From assembly GCA_020736575.1 (NCBI GenBank), contig JAGPYM010000011.1:62001-126000 (forward strand): 64,000 nucleotides of DNA. The letters run 5' to 3'. Shown piece by piece: positions 50,557 to 61,385 of the stretch (position 1 is the first letter of the stretch; every line of letters starts with the position of its first letter). A program made the translations under genes and the position numbers. Under the pieces are notes generated by a model. That model had not been told where the DNA came from, made no database searches, and worked only from the letters and a program-made list of their open reading frames with translations. The DNA is from Thelonectria olida (taxonomy: Eukaryota; Ascomycota; Sordariomycetes; Hypocreales; Nectriaceae).

Positions 50557-52052
50557 GCAAAGTTCGTGACGCGGTCGAGTCGGTTTGGTGGTTAAAAGAA
50601 AAACCTATCTCAGCGACTGTTGATAATGCTACGAGGCACACCGGACATCGACCTTACACCTCCGGAATACGTATACGAAGAATCGCCCTTAACCAAAGGT
50701 TAAACTGGAACCCAAGGAGCAAAGGGTGGTTGACACTGCTACGATCAGGTTAGCGACAAAGCGCAGAAGGATTTGACTGCTTCAGAACATTGATGGACTT
50801 GAACACCAATGTACGACCGAACGAACTACTTCAACAACTTGCACGAGATCCGAGAAATTTAATTTATTGCTCGGCAAAAAATCGAAAAACAACTTGGATC
50901 ATTCCGCCATAGACTATGCCTCCGATGACAATTCACCTAAAGAGGATCTGGTCAAGAAGCGAAGTCAGAGCTGGAGGGAGAGCATCGAGAGAAGCAGGCT
51001 AGTGATGACAAGAGAGGAATAAATTCCGATTGAGACGAGAAGTGGAACTTCTGATGGACTGGCAAGTGATTGTGCGTGGATGGTCTCTTTAAACGACCGG
51101 GGCGCTTTGGACAGAGAACAGGTTGACTCATTCCTCTGATCCAGCATCAAATTTACCATGGTGCATAGAACGGACAGGAAAAACTGAGAATTGGAAAAGG
51201 GAAGATGGCTCGGATCCAGATGGTTGACCATCATGCAACAGGCGACCGTATCAAATTGCATCTCTATATCTGAGTTCCACGGACTCTGTGTGAATATGTT
51301 GTCGCCTCTTGCAACTTTGAATTCTTCATGCAGCTGGTGACCTGCCCGGCCTGCTAGGATTACGATTGTGAACAGTAAGATAGAGATCATGAACTTGCGT
51401 TCCTGAGTGAAGATCGACTGCCGAGCATACTAATAGATACGGGCTGCGTCTTATTAGCTTTATGAGATAAGATCTGCGCCGGAGTCGGACAAGTCACGAG
51501 AAACTCTTTCTCGTGTGATTTGTTGTATCTGTGCCTGTTCTACTCATCAGTTGTAAGTTGGAAATCGAAGCCTGCCATCATTCTGAATTGATGAACGGGA
51601 TACCATGCATATGATTACTTGAAAAGTGAGTGGCTTAGTTGACGAGTATGTGTGTATACTTTTCTTAACGACTCCAGAATCACCTCAAATCACGGAAGTT
51701 GAGGGGTTATCTTTTGAATTCTGAAACACCATTTCCAAAAAGTCATGGCATTGCAACACCAAGAAAGTCTCTTGTTGAAGCTAATCAAAATGCTCCCATT
51801 CTCTTCGGCAAACGGCCTTCCTGGTCCTCTTCCTCGGTCTTTGACGCCAGATTTCTGCGTTGGGTATCTTTGTCATCCACGAGCCTGTTGCCCTGGTTCT
51901 CCTTCATCGAAACCGCCAAGAGAATGGCAGGGAATGTCTCGCTAAATGGAACAGCACGTGATTCCCCACTAAAGCAGCCCTGTTGGTTGTTGTCTTGTAC
52001 CTTCCTGTTGTCGCCTTATTTGGCGTCGTGGAGATGGAGCAGGGCGCGACTG
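50557..52052. other. Intergenic region to the left of the MULE
   Basis: It contains the 3' UTR of the CCCH gene and, at most, the weakly supported membrane-protein frame at 50965-51390. The rest (51400-52050) shows short frames only. The right end is the target-site copy of the transposon. Confidence 0.4.
50965..51390 (-). CDS. Possible small membrane protein
   Basis: One open frame of 141 residues with an ATG start. It begins with a hydrophobic stretch MISILLFTIVILAGRAG and ends with another, VPLLVSIGIYSSLVITSLLL, separated by a mostly polar middle. I do not recognise a family. A signal or anchor at both ends would fit a two-pass membrane protein. The support is limited to length, start and hydrophobic pattern, and chance cannot be excluded. 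Confidence 0.3.
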   Translation of the reverse strand: MISILLFTIVILAGRAGHQLHEEFKVARGDNIFTQSPWNSDIEMQFDTVACCMMVNHLDPSHLPFSNSQFFLSVLCTMVNLMLDQRNESTCSLSKAPRSFKETIHAQSLASPSEVPLLVSIGIYSSLVITSLLLSMLSLQL

Positions 52053-52061
52053 GGAAAGCAG
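52053..52061. repeat. Target site duplication, left copy (9 bp)
   Basis: GGAAAGCAG directly precedes the left terminal repeat and is repeated exactly at 55370-55378 after the right one. Nine-bp duplications are the rule for Mutator-type insertions. Confidence 0.95.
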
Positions 52062-52141
52062 GGGTCTTGATACATGCACCATCGATGGTGCAAATATCCT
52101 CACGTGACTCATGCACCACCGGTGGTGCAACACTCATCCGT
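52062..52141 (+). repeat. MULE terminal inverted repeat, left
   Basis: About 80 bp starting GGGTCTTGATACATGCACC. It matches the right repeat at 55290-55369 in reverse complement, with differences only at positions 50, 71 and 72. It contains two 18-bp perfect palindromes, TGCACCATCGATGGTGCA at 52075-52092 and TGCACCACCGGTGGTGCA at 52112-52129, with CACGTG between them. Confidence 0.93.
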
Positions 52142-52429
52142 AAGAGGCATCATGTGTGTGCAAGAGATATCTCTTTTCTATCTACAGAAACAGCATCTAA
52201 CGCAGTGATACAGCAGAATAGGCCAATAGATGCAATATCGTGTTGTTGTTGCTATTCCTGCGGTTATCGTATGAGTGACTACTAAGCCTGCTCAACCCTA
52301 CATGTGAACTCAGCTACAACGTTGTTGAATCAAGCCATTGGGTCACCATAACTATTCTCGTAGATTTACGTTTTCTTTCTCTTTCTAATGATATATAGAA
52401 ATCACAATTTCCTGTCACTCTTGTAAATG

Positions 52430-54928
52430 TTAGTTGGGGGGGGCTGGGTTCCCACCTCCGTACCATTCCTCCTGTAATTCGAGATCTCTTTCCGCAGCAT
52501 TCCAGATATCTCGCATGCCTCGCCGCCCTGAGAAAGGCTGCTTCGCCATCTCTATCCCTACATTCTGTTCAACCCGCTCGTTCTCAGCCCTATCCCAATC
52601 AAGATAACTCATCTTCTCCTCTGTAGTCCAGCCCCTGAAGCTATTTCCTACCTTGCAACGAGGCCCCATTCGCTTGTAGTCAAGGCACCAGTTATACTCT
52701 GTTTTGGAGTAGCGTGTAGGCAGACCCTTGGCCTTCCGGTATTGTTGATTGGTCTTGACAGCTCCCCGATCCAATGTAGCATACCAGGCCTCTCGTGCTT
52801 CTTTGTATCGTTGGTAGATAGCACGGGGGTCATCAGGTCGTAATGCGGGCACTGCTGCAGTGACAGTTGCTGGCCTGGTTGCTGGTGGAGATAGCACACG
52901 AGTTGTTGTGTGTGTTGTCGTATGTGTCGTTGTGTATGCTATAATCTCAGATACCACAGAGTCTCCTGATGGGGATAACGGGGACAGTGAGCGAGTTACA
53001 GAGCGAGTAGATGTATGTGTTGTTGTACGCGTCGTCGTAGAGGTTTGGGCAGGAGCCTGCAATAGCTCTTCGTAACGTAAGGGGCATGCTTTAGATTTCC
53101 TAGTGTGGCCTTGTACACCACATCTCGAACACTTCGGTGGTGCCTTTGGCTGTGCTGCTTTCTCAACAGCTTCAAATGCACAAGGCTCACGTTGTGTGCT
53201 TGTTGGTGGCAGCGTTGAACGAGCTGCTAGACGATCAAACTGCTTGTGAGGCTCAATAATAAGCTGGGGGGTTCCTGAGCGTTGGAGATGCCAATGTGAA
53301 TGGAAATGATGTAGTTGAAGGGGCCGACTCTGCACCAGTAAAGGCTGGAGGGTGTGAGCACAAGGCAGACTGAGGGTCCTAGAGAAGGCCCCTGTACACG
53401 CAGGAAGTTCGTTCAATAGTCGTTCCCGTTGAGCCTCAACCTTCCGGAGGGCTTCATGCGAGATCCAACCACGGATATTGCCGTACAATACCCCAGATAG
53501 CTGAAGAGGTACACTGGTATGCTGCTTAGCCTGGTTTGCTTCGAGCTCGGTAAGCTGGTTTACTAGAACGAGCTTGATGATCCTCCAGGCCTCGAAGAGG
53601 TCAACTTGCGAGTTGTTGTTGTTCATATGAGATTTGACGAGCTTATGAATACCCTCGCACCGTGATGTAACATATTGCTCAAAGTGAAGGTATTGGTTAA
53701 CCCACGCCTTGACAAACCTCTGCTTATAGGGATCCAGCCAGGTCTCTATGATATAGCCCACCTCGTTGATGTAGTCAGGGATGTAACGCTTCTTGAACTT
53801 CTCAAGCCTCTCGTTGTAGATATCCTCAGTCGTTGAGGCTACAATCTCATGCCAAGAGCCATAGAACTCCTTCCAGTCTTTCTGCCCTTGGGCTTCGGGT
53901 TTATCTCGAGTGAATGCAGGCATACAATGGGTCAGAACTGCCTTGTTGATGTGCCATAAGCATAGCATCGAGCTTGACTCGGGGAAACAAGAGGAAACAG
54001 CACTCATACAAGCAAGGCAGCGATCTGTAAGTATCACAGATGGAAGGGCTGCTCCACAAAGCTCATATACACTCCGTAACCGGCCAAGAGCCCAGATGAA
54101 GTCATCCTCTTCCTCGCCACTAAGGAACGCAAATGCAATACAGAAGGATCGATGACAAGCATCAACACCAACTATATCGAGAAGAGGCATCTTGTACTTA
54201 TTGGTCTTGTATGTACAGTCCAATAGAAGCACCTCGGGATATAATTTGAGGTATCCCAGTGACTTCGGATGTGCAAATAACACTGCTGTAACTCTGCCAC
54301 TCTCGTCAAGGTGCATCTGACTCCAGAAGCCCTCGTTCTCGAAGTGGTCAGCAAGGGCATGCATATGGCTTTGACCTTTAGCAAGCTCCCGTTTGCCCCG
54401 TGCAATACAATTGTAGATATCTCTCTGTGTAGCAAGTGTATCTGAGTTCATGCGTAAATAGGATCTGATCTCCCTTGGCGCAATGCCGGCATTGGCGAGT
54501 TGATGGACAGTTGATTCCTCTGGACCGGATAGTTGACGAAGCGTTGGATGTGCTAGTTGGCTGAAGCTTGGTTCATGATTGTGTTGACCAAAGCCAGCCC
54601 CAGGACGATGCCTCAGACTCCATATAGTCTTGCACAAGCTTTCCTTTGCTGTGACAGAGAAGAGGCATCCTGTACGTCGTGTTGTAGTATCCCGCTGCTT
54701 CTTCTTCGAGGGATTGAGGGAAGGAGTACGCCCTCCTCCACGGTCACAGTTGAAGTGAACTGTACTTCTTCCATTGGGAGTCTTCCTCGATCTTCCGATC
54801 ACGAAGGCATAGCCTCGTGGTGCTGCCCAAGCATTGATTGCTGTACGTAGTTCCTCTAGTGAGTTGAATTGGCCTTCAGGAGGAAGGACGTCATCAGGGA
54901 AGCGAAGGGAGGTGTCAATTGGGTTCAT
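52430..54928 (-). CDS. MULE transposase (Hop-type, FAR1/MULE superfamily)
   Basis: One exon encodes 832 residues. The N-terminal FAR1-like DNA-binding part (FNSLEELRTAINAWAAPRGY) contains basic segments. The catalytic MULE domain has the DDE triad as D237 in EVLLLDCTYKTNKYKMPLLD, D302 in SVILTDRCLACMSAV and E425 in SRCEGIHKLVKSH, with the family CLWH motif at 323-326. A CCHC zinc knuckle (CSRCGVQGHTRKSKACP) follows in the C-terminal third, beside a Thr-rich low-complexity stretch. I chose the ATG at 54928 (MNPIDTSLRF); the longer frame begins with a TTG. All expected catalytic residues are present, so the protein should be active. It catalyses cut-and-paste transposition at the terminal repeats. 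Confidence 0.94.
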   Translation of the reverse strand: MNPIDTSLRFPDDVLPPEGQFNSLEELRTAINAWAAPRGYAFVIGRSRKTPNGRSTVHFNCDRGGGRTPSLNPSKKKQRDTTTRRTGCLFSVTAKESLCKTIWSLRHRPGAGFGQHNHEPSFSQLAHPTLRQLSGPEESTVHQLANAGIAPREIRSYLRMNSDTLATQRDIYNCIARGKRELAKGQSHMHALADHFENEGFWSQMHLDESGRVTAVLFAHPKSLGYLKLYPEVLLLDCTYKTNKYKMPLLDIVGVDACHRSFCIAFAFLSGEEEDDFIWALGRLRSVYELCGAALPSVILTDRCLACMSAVSSCFPESSSMLCLWHINKAVLTHCMPAFTRDKPEAQGQKDWKEFYGSWHEIVASTTEDIYNERLEKFKKRYIPDYINEVGYIIETWLDPYKQRFVKAWVNQYLHFEQYVTSRCEGIHKLVKSHMNNNNSQVDLFEAWRIIKLVLVNQLTELEANQAKQHTSVPLQLSGVLYGNIRGWISHEALRKVEAQRERLLNELPACTGAFSRTLSLPCAHTLQPLLVQSRPLQLHHFHSHWHLQRSGTPQLIIEPHKQFDRLAARSTLPPTSTQREPCAFEAVEKAAQPKAPPKCSRCGVQGHTRKSKACPLRYEELLQAPAQTSTTTRTTTHTSTRSVTRSLSPLSPSGDSVVSEIIAYTTTHTTTHTTTRVLSPPATRPATVTAAVPALRPDDPRAIYQRYKEAREAWYATLDRGAVKTNQQYRKAKGLPTRYSKTEYNWCLDYKRMGPRCKVGNSFRGWTTEEKMSYLDWDRAENERVEQNVGIEMAKQPFSGRRGMRDIWNAAERDLELQEEWYGGGNPAPPN

Positions 54929-55289
54929 CTTAGCAGAAGAAAGGCACGGTAAGTTGGATTGATACCGCAGAAGCTGTTGACCGTTGAATTGGGGGGTCAA
55001 TTTGTAGTATGCTAGTTATCCCTTTTTGTCAGACAATTGGCTCCATAGGGATCATTGATGGCACCAGTCAATTGATGAGAATTATCTAAAGAACAAAAGA
55101 AATTGAACAGCCATTTGTTCGGGCAGAGCTATTTAAGCTCATGTCGTTTGGATTGGAATCCTTGATGCGACAAGTTGGATGTGAAACCGGATACACGACC
55201 CCAAAGTATGAGCCACGTCTCATACCCAGTCGCACGAACCTAGCGGTGATATGCGACACTTTTCAATATGGCCAACGTGGCCTTACATA

Positions 55290-55369
55290 ACGGATGATAG
55301 TTGCACCACCGGTGGTGCACGAGTCACGTGAGGATATTTGCACCATCGATGGTGCATGTATCAAGACCC
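55290..55369 (-). repeat. MULE terminal inverted repeat, right
   Basis: Reverse complement of the left repeat, ending TCAAGACCC. It holds the same two palindromes, at 55302-55319 and 55339-55356. Differences from the left repeat are few, which supports recent activity. Confidence 0.93.
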
Positions 55370-55378
55370 GGAAAGCAG
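55370..55378. repeat. Target site duplication, right copy (9 bp)
   Basis: GGAAAGCAG, identical to 52053-52061. Removing the element and one copy would rebuild the empty site. Confidence 0.95.
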
Positions 55379-55605
55379 CACATGATGACATAAGATTCGA
55401 GCGGCAAAAATGATTCTGAAACAAACGATTCAAGGGATTTTATTCAAGGAGAAAACAAAACCAAAACCAAAAACAAAACTACTTTTTGGGGATTTTCATC
55501 AATCTGTTTCCCGTTCAATCATGCCATAACTTCCAGTACATCATAATTTCATATCCATCGCAAACAATTACCACAAAACACACGTCCGCTGCACCATTAC
55601 TCGTC

Positions 55606-58600
55606 CTACACCGCACACGCTTCTAGGGGAAGGCCCTCAATCTCTCCCAAGGCACTGATAACCGGAGCCTCCAGATTGTAATCCGGCTCCCAGTCGTCCG
55701 AGCCAGGTGACCTGGGAGCCTCGAGACCTAGAATCAGGCTTCCAAGATGAAAGACGCTCGAACGCCAGAGCGAAGTCTCAGGCCTGGAAGGCGGGAGGCC
55801 GATTTGCTGCATTTGCCTCAAGAGGGAGCCGTGAAGCACGGCTGAGTGCTCAAAGGTGTTACCGGAATCACCAACCAAGAGAAGATCCTCGGCCTCGTAC
55901 AGGGCATCCAGGAGCTTTGAGACGTGTTCCTCCCGTTTGTTCAGGATGGAATCTGAAACACGGTCAACGTCGACTATGCGAAGGCGCCCTTAGGAGGAGT
56001 TCAACTCACTCAGGACGGACTCGGGGATCGGAAGTCCCATCGTGTCGAGAGGACCCTCTGAGTTCAACACAGCCAGCTCGCTCATCTTCTTGAAGAGACC
56101 CTTGGCAGAGAAGACCCACGCAAGGAACAAGAAGACGATGGACTCCTTTCCGTGAGAAGTCGGGAAGGCCTCCTCGAGGTTGGGCAGCCAGATCTGACCG
56201 AAAACCTCGACAATCTCCTGCAGCTCGTAGTGTACCACGATGAAGGCAATGTCGACCAGAGTCTTCAGGCTGACGGACCGTGGGACCTCGTGGTGATGGC
56301 CGTGGATCACGTCCATGACAATGAGGAGCGCCTCGGGGTTCCATCCCTTGACGGTGAGCGTCTTTTTTGGTGCTGACTCCTTGAGCAGTTCCCGAAACAC
56401 AGGCGAGGCAAGCTTGAGGTGTTGTGAGGATACGAGTAGTCGGAGTTGTACGTCTGCTTCATCCTCCTCATCGGAGCCTGGGGGTGGCGTGGCTTCACCT
56501 TCAGAGACTGGTGATGCGGGGGTCTCTTCGTGGCTTACGCCATTTGTCGCTGGCTCAGCCGGTGCGGCTTCCTCAGCAGGTGCCACAGGCTCTTCGGCGG
56601 CCTTCTCCTCAACCCCGTTTATAGGGGTCTCGTCGACAGCCTCAAGAACAACCTCAGTCTCTTTGGCAGTCTCAGCCTCAGGGACAACCTCGGGCTCAGG
56701 AACCTTCTCAGGGACGGCCTCGGGCTCAGGAACAGCCTCAGCAACCTCGGCCTCCTTGGTGGCCTCAGGCTCCTTCGCAGCAACCTCAGGCTCAGGAACA
56801 ACCTCAGGCTCCTTGGCGACCTCAACTTCCTTAGCAGCCTCGGGCTCCTTTGCAGCAACCTCGGTCACAGGCTCAACCTCAGGGGTAGCTTCGGCCTCCT
56901 TGACGGGCTCGACCTCCTTAACAGGTTCGACCTCCTTAACGGGTTCGGCTTCCTCCTTGACAGGCTCGGCGTCCTCCTTAACAGGCTCGACGTCCTCCTT
57001 GACGGGCTCGACCTCCTTGACGGGCTCGACCTCCTTAACGGGTTCGGCCTCCTCCTTGACGGGTTCGGCTTCCTCCTTGACAGGCTCGACCTCCTTGACG
57101 GGTTCGACCTCCTCCTTGACGGGCTCGGCCTCCTCCTTGACGGGTTCGGCTTCCTCCTTGACGGGCTCGACCTCCTTGACAGGCTCGGCCTCCTTGATGG
57201 GTTCGGCCTCCTCCTTGACGGGCTCGGCTTCCTCCTTGACAGGCTCGACCTCCTTGACGGGTTCGGCCTCCTTGACGGGTTCGGCCTCCTCCTTGACGGG
57301 CTCGGCCTCCTCCTTGACGGGCTCAGCCTCCTCCTTGACAGGCTCGACCTCCTTAATAGGTTCGACCTCCTTGACGGATTCGACCTCTTTAACGGGTTCG
57401 GCTTCCTCCTTGACAGGCTCGGCCTCCTTGATGGGTTCGGCCTCCTCCTTGACGGGCTCGGCTTCCTCCTTGACAGGCTCGACCTCCTTGACGGGTTCGG
57501 CTTCCTCCTTGACAGGCTCGACCTCCTTGACGGGCTCAGCCTCCTCCTTGACGGGCTCGACCTCCTCCTTAACAGGCTCGACCTCCTCCTTGACGAGCTC
57601 AGCCTCCTCCTTGACAGGCTCGACCTCCTTGACAGGCTCGACCTCCTTGACGGGCTCGACCTCCTTGACGGGCTCAGCCTCCTCCTTGACGGGCTCGACC
57701 TCCTCCTTAACAGGCTCGACCTCCTCCTTGACGGGCTCAGCCTCCTCCTTGACAGGCTCGACCTCCTTGACGGGCTCGACCTCCTCCTTGACAGCCTCGG
57801 GCTCCTTAGCAGCAACCTCGGGCTCGGGAGTAGCTTCAGGTTCCTTCGGGCCCTCGACTTCTTTGGCGGTTTCAGGCTCCTTCTCGACAACCTCAGGTTC
57901 CTTAACGGCCTCGGGCTCCTTAGTAACAACCTCGGGTTCCTTGACAGCGACCTCAGCCACAGGCTCAGAGGCAACCTCGGGTTCTTTAGGAGTGACCTCA
58001 GGCTCCTTTGCAGCAACCTCAGGCTCAGGAGTAGTTTCGGGCTCCTTAACGGGCTCGACCTCCTTGGCGGCCTCGGGCTCCTTGGCAGGAACCTCAGCCT
58101 CAGGAGTAGCCTCGGGCTCCTTTGCAGTAACTTCAGGCTCAGGCTTAGCCACTTCCTCCTTGGCGATTTCCTCCTTGGGAGCCTCCTCCTTTACAACCTC
58201 TTCGGTCTTAGGAGTTTCCTCTACCTTGGCGACCTCCTCAGTCTTAGCGACTTCCTCCTTAGGGGTCGCTTCTTCCTTCACAACCTCTTCAGTCTTAGGA
58301 GCTTCCTCCTTAGGAGCCTCCTCGACAGCGGGAGTTTCCTCAGCCTTGGGGGTTTCCTCAGCAGCAGGCGCCTCTTCAGTCTTAGCGACCTCCTTGGGTG
58401 TCTCCTCAGTAACAGGGGCTTCCTCAGCCTTAGGAGTCTCCTCGACAGCGGGAGTCTCCTCAGTCTTAGCGACTTCTTCCTTGGCTACCTCCTTGGGAGT
58501 CTCCTCCTCCTTAGGCGCCTCCTCCTTGGGTGCCTCTTCGGCCTTAGGAGCCTCCTCAACGGCAAGAGTCTCCTCGGTCTTGGGAGTCTCCTCCTTAACG

Positions 58601-59520
58601 ACTTCTTCCTTGGCGACCTCTTCCACCTTGGGGGCCTCCTCAGTCTTAGGGGTTTCCTCAACAGCAGGGGTCTCTTCAGCCTTAGGAGTCTCCTCCTTAG
58701 CGACCTCTTCCACCTTGGGGGCTTCCTCAGCCTTGGGAGCTTCCTCGACAATAGGAGTCTCCTCAACCTCAGGGGCTTCCTTAACAGCAGGCGCCTCTTC
58801 GGTCTTGGGAGCTTCCTCCTTGACGACCTCCTCCTCGGCGACCTCTTCCACCTTGGGGGCCTCCTCAGTCTTAGGGGTTTCCTCAACAGCAGGGGTCTCG
58901 TCAGCCTTAGGAGTCTCCTCCTTAGCGACCTCTTCCACCTTGGGGGCTTCCTCAGTCTTGGGAACCCCCTCAGTCTCAGGAACAGCACGAGGGGTCTCCT
59001 CGGGCTCGGCGACCTCCTCAGTCTTGACGACAGCTGCAACCTCAGGAATAGCGTCCAGCGCGGGAGTAGGTTCAGGCTCAACAGGTGCCTCAGTCGCAGT
59101 CAGGTGAGGCTCAGGAGGAAGCTCGGGGTCAGCAGCCACGGGCTCAGGCTCCGCAGCTACAGGAGCAGGCTCCTCGGGCTGGGTTGTGGTCTCAACAGGC
59201 GCATCTTCGGATTTGGCCTCGACAACTGGAGTCTCAGCAGCCACTGGCTCAGCTTCAGCAGCCGGGGGTTCAGGTTCCGCAACAGGGGCGGGAGTAGGTT
59301 CGGGCTCAGCGACGGGTTCAACAGCAGGATCCTCGGGTTCGACAGGGAGTTCAGCCTCAACAACGGGTGGTTCTGGCGGCGGCGGTGATGATGTCCTCGT
59401 CTTCTCCTTCTTTGAATCCTTGCTGAGCCATCCTAGTTGGGCATCGTAGGGGGTTGCTGATGCCTCGAGCACGAGCTCCAGATCGCCCTCGGGGTCGAGT
59501 TCGGAACGGGATGCCTTCAT
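55606..59520 (-). CDS. BTB/POZ-domain protein with long EPVKE repeat region
   Basis: Two exons, 59520-56010 and 55952-55606, give 1285 residues; the 57-bp intron begins GTGAGT, and the unspliced frame would stop a few codons later. After a 50-residue start ([20 protein letters not shown]) come about 900 residues of Glu/Pro/Val/Lys/Ala repeats, first of the [11 protein letters not shown] type, then [13 protein letters not shown] units of 6-7 residues. A BTB-like domain follows at about 1015-1130 ([60 protein letters not shown]). The last exon adds a helical end. Fungal BTB proteins of this kind have unknown roles; BTB folds mediate protein contacts. The repeat region is highly acidic, disordered and prone to length change. 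Confidence 0.82.
56890..57800 (-). repeat. Coding minisatellite (18/21-bp units) in BTB gene
   Basis: About 900 bp made of 18- and 21-bp units that on the plus strand read like CTCCTCCTTGACGGGCTCG with small changes. In the protein they encode EPVKEV and EPVKEEA. Units are similar enough for unequal crossing-over or slippage, and copy number is likely to vary between strains. Single-base variants (GAC/GGC, CTTGA/CTTAA) recur in larger blocks. Confidence 0.85.
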
Positions 59521-60529
59521 GATGACAAATGAAGGGATAAAATGAATTAATGAAAACGATTGGGTAAAATCGATGGAGTCTCAAGTATCTTTGGGCTTCG
59601 CACACCCGGCTCATATAAGTCGGATGCGCTGGGGTAAGTTAGATGTCGAGTGGCTGGAAAAGGCGGGATCAGGGAGTTTCTGGCTTGTTAGCCAGGATTG
59701 TTGGAATCTCATTCGACTCGCTCACGACGATCATCTCGAGGCGTTGACAACCACCGGCTGTTGCGGTAGTTCCAGGCGGCCACCGGAGCCTATGCGACAT
59801 CCCCGACCATTCATTGCCCGTCACGTATTCACGGACCTCAAGGTTGTTTGTTTTTGTGAGGCCCCGAGTGCGCGCCATATGCATTCCTGATGCCTTTTGT
59901 GAGCTAATATGCATGAACCCCCGCCAATGGCATGTTCTTGGCAGCATGCAATCTGCAGGCCTCGTCAGACTGCCAACTGGCGGCTATACTCGCCCGTCCT
60001 CCAAGAGTCGTATGAGGGACAACCGGTCTAGTTCATCCCGTCTTGAGTTGATTCTATTCGCGTGCAAGCGTCGGTGCTGGGACTTCGCTTCGCTGGTCAT
60101 GGACCAAATGGTGCCACGAGTCGCGTGAATGAGGAGAACAAGGGTCCGACACCGCTACTACTGCACACTATCGAATTTACCCCATGCAGAGACAAGTGAC
60201 AGGTTGACAACGACAACAAATGCACTATTCAGGCTCACCGGATCTGGCGCCATAGCTCACTTACTTTAGCCCATCACATGAGGTGTCAACGGGCGGGGGT
60301 TGACTCGAAATCGTCTTGAAATGTCATTTCTGCCGCCAATGGCCTGAGAAGACGTCTGAGAAGACGCCTTGGACCCCTGGCGGCCCTGCCATTACCCCTC
60401 CTCCTCAAAAGACCTCACTACATTACATGAAAACAAACCGGGAGGGGACTTATTCTGCTCATGGCGTGTCTAATCTGCCGAGCACCTTACTCCAACCTCA
60501 ACCATGTCATGGTTGAAGACGCCATGATA
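59521..60529. other. Intergenic region between BTB gene and hydrolase
   Basis: About 1 kb. It has the BTB promoter on the left and the hydrolase 3' UTR on the right. The overlapping plus- and minus-strand frames at 59573-60128 lack support, and no repeat or RNA gene is seen. Confidence 0.4.
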
Positions 60530-61385
60530 TTACAAGATGGACCTAGCCTCTGAGCCCCCCGCAGCCTTGGAGATCACGTCGACCAATACGTCCAGCTCCC
60601 TCTCTTTCAGGAACGGACTGTGTCCGCAGTCTAACTCAATCTTTCTTGCCCTGCCTGTAAGTGCCGCAAGTCTCTGCGTTTGTACAGGAACGACGCGGTC
60701 GTCCTTGCAAATCACATAAGTCTTGGGGACCATGACATCTTGCATGGTGTAGCGAATGGCCTCTTCAAAGGGCCGACGGCTCTGGTCGCAGAGCGCCGCT
60801 GCCGCTTCCACCTTGACGCTTTCCTCCAAGTCGTTGTAGAATGCATCAGTCGCTGGTCCTCGTTTCAATGGTAGTTTGAATTCCTAATTCCTCGTCAATC
60901 TCATACCCCGAACCCCCACGTCATTGCCGCTCAGGCCGCCCCCCCTCACTTACATCAACATCGTGAAAGTGAAGCGTCAGCCACTGGTTTCCTCCCGCCT
61001 CGTAGAGAGAGATTCCCTTTTGCAGGACTGGCAGTGAGGCAATGTAAACAACGGATACGATACCACCCTGCAGGCCACGTGCAGCGCGCTCAGCAACCGT
61101 GTGTGTCTCGACTGCGTGCGTGGCGGGCACACCACCGTAACTGTGGGCGACGATCACGGCTTTCCGACCTTGACTGAGATAAGGCAGTAGGACTTCGTGC
61201 AGGCGACGCACGTCATCGGGGTAGGAATTGAGGATGAGTGCATCGTCATATCCAGACGTCGCTAGTGAGGGGACGAGAGTGGCGTAGCCCTTGGATCTGA
61301 GTCGGTTGATGAGGTTCCGGTAGTGCCATGGGCGCTGCCACGCACCATGCGCGATCAAGATGATTGGTTTCTCGGAATGGTTCAT
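60530..61385 (-). CDS. Alpha/beta hydrolase
   Basis: Two exons, 61385-60954 and 60883-60530, joined across a 70-bp intron (GTAAGT..TTAG), give 261 residues. The start PIILIAHGAWQRPWHYRNLI is the first strand and oxyanion turn. The nucleophile elbow is VAHSYGGVPAT, the acid is in VICKDDRVVPVQ, and the His is in IELDCGHSPFLKERELDVLV, so the triad is complete. The pattern fits the AB-hydrolase-6/EstC-like or methylesterase-type group, with salicylate- or polyketide-related relatives, but the substrate is open. No signal peptide is present. I chose the ATG at 61385 because the fold starts there. Confidence 0.82.

Larger units (their letters stand above)
52062..55369 (-). mobile_element. Hop-like Mutator (MULE) DNA transposon, apparently autonomous
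   Basis: A 3308-bp element bounded by terminal inverted repeats of about 80 bp and a perfect 9-bp target duplication. It carries one transposase gene on the minus strand without stops or frameshifts. The size, TIR class, 9-bp duplication and 832-residue transposase agree with Hop, the active MULE of Fusarium oxysporum (known as about 3.3 kb). Unlike the nearby 119-bp repeat, it shows no sign of repeat-induced mutation, so the insertion looks recent. It lies between the CCCH gene and the BTB gene, about 240 bp from the latter's stop codon. Confidence 0.93.

Noticed and set aside
54929..55000. Longer N terminus of the MULE transposase
   Set aside because: It would begin at a TTG codon; the ATG at 54928 gives a length typical for Hop-type transposases.
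56315..59388. Two plus-strand open frames of over 900 codons opposite the BTB gene
   Set aside because: They are mirror products of the 18/21-bp repeat, which leaves several frames free of stops. Their translations are pure Ser/Thr/Gly or Leu/Asp/Gly repeats without domains, whereas the minus frame carries the BTB domain and a spliced terminus.
59573..60128. Short ORFs between BTB and hydrolase genes
   Set aside because: They overlap each other on opposite strands, have no domains and no sensible exon extension.
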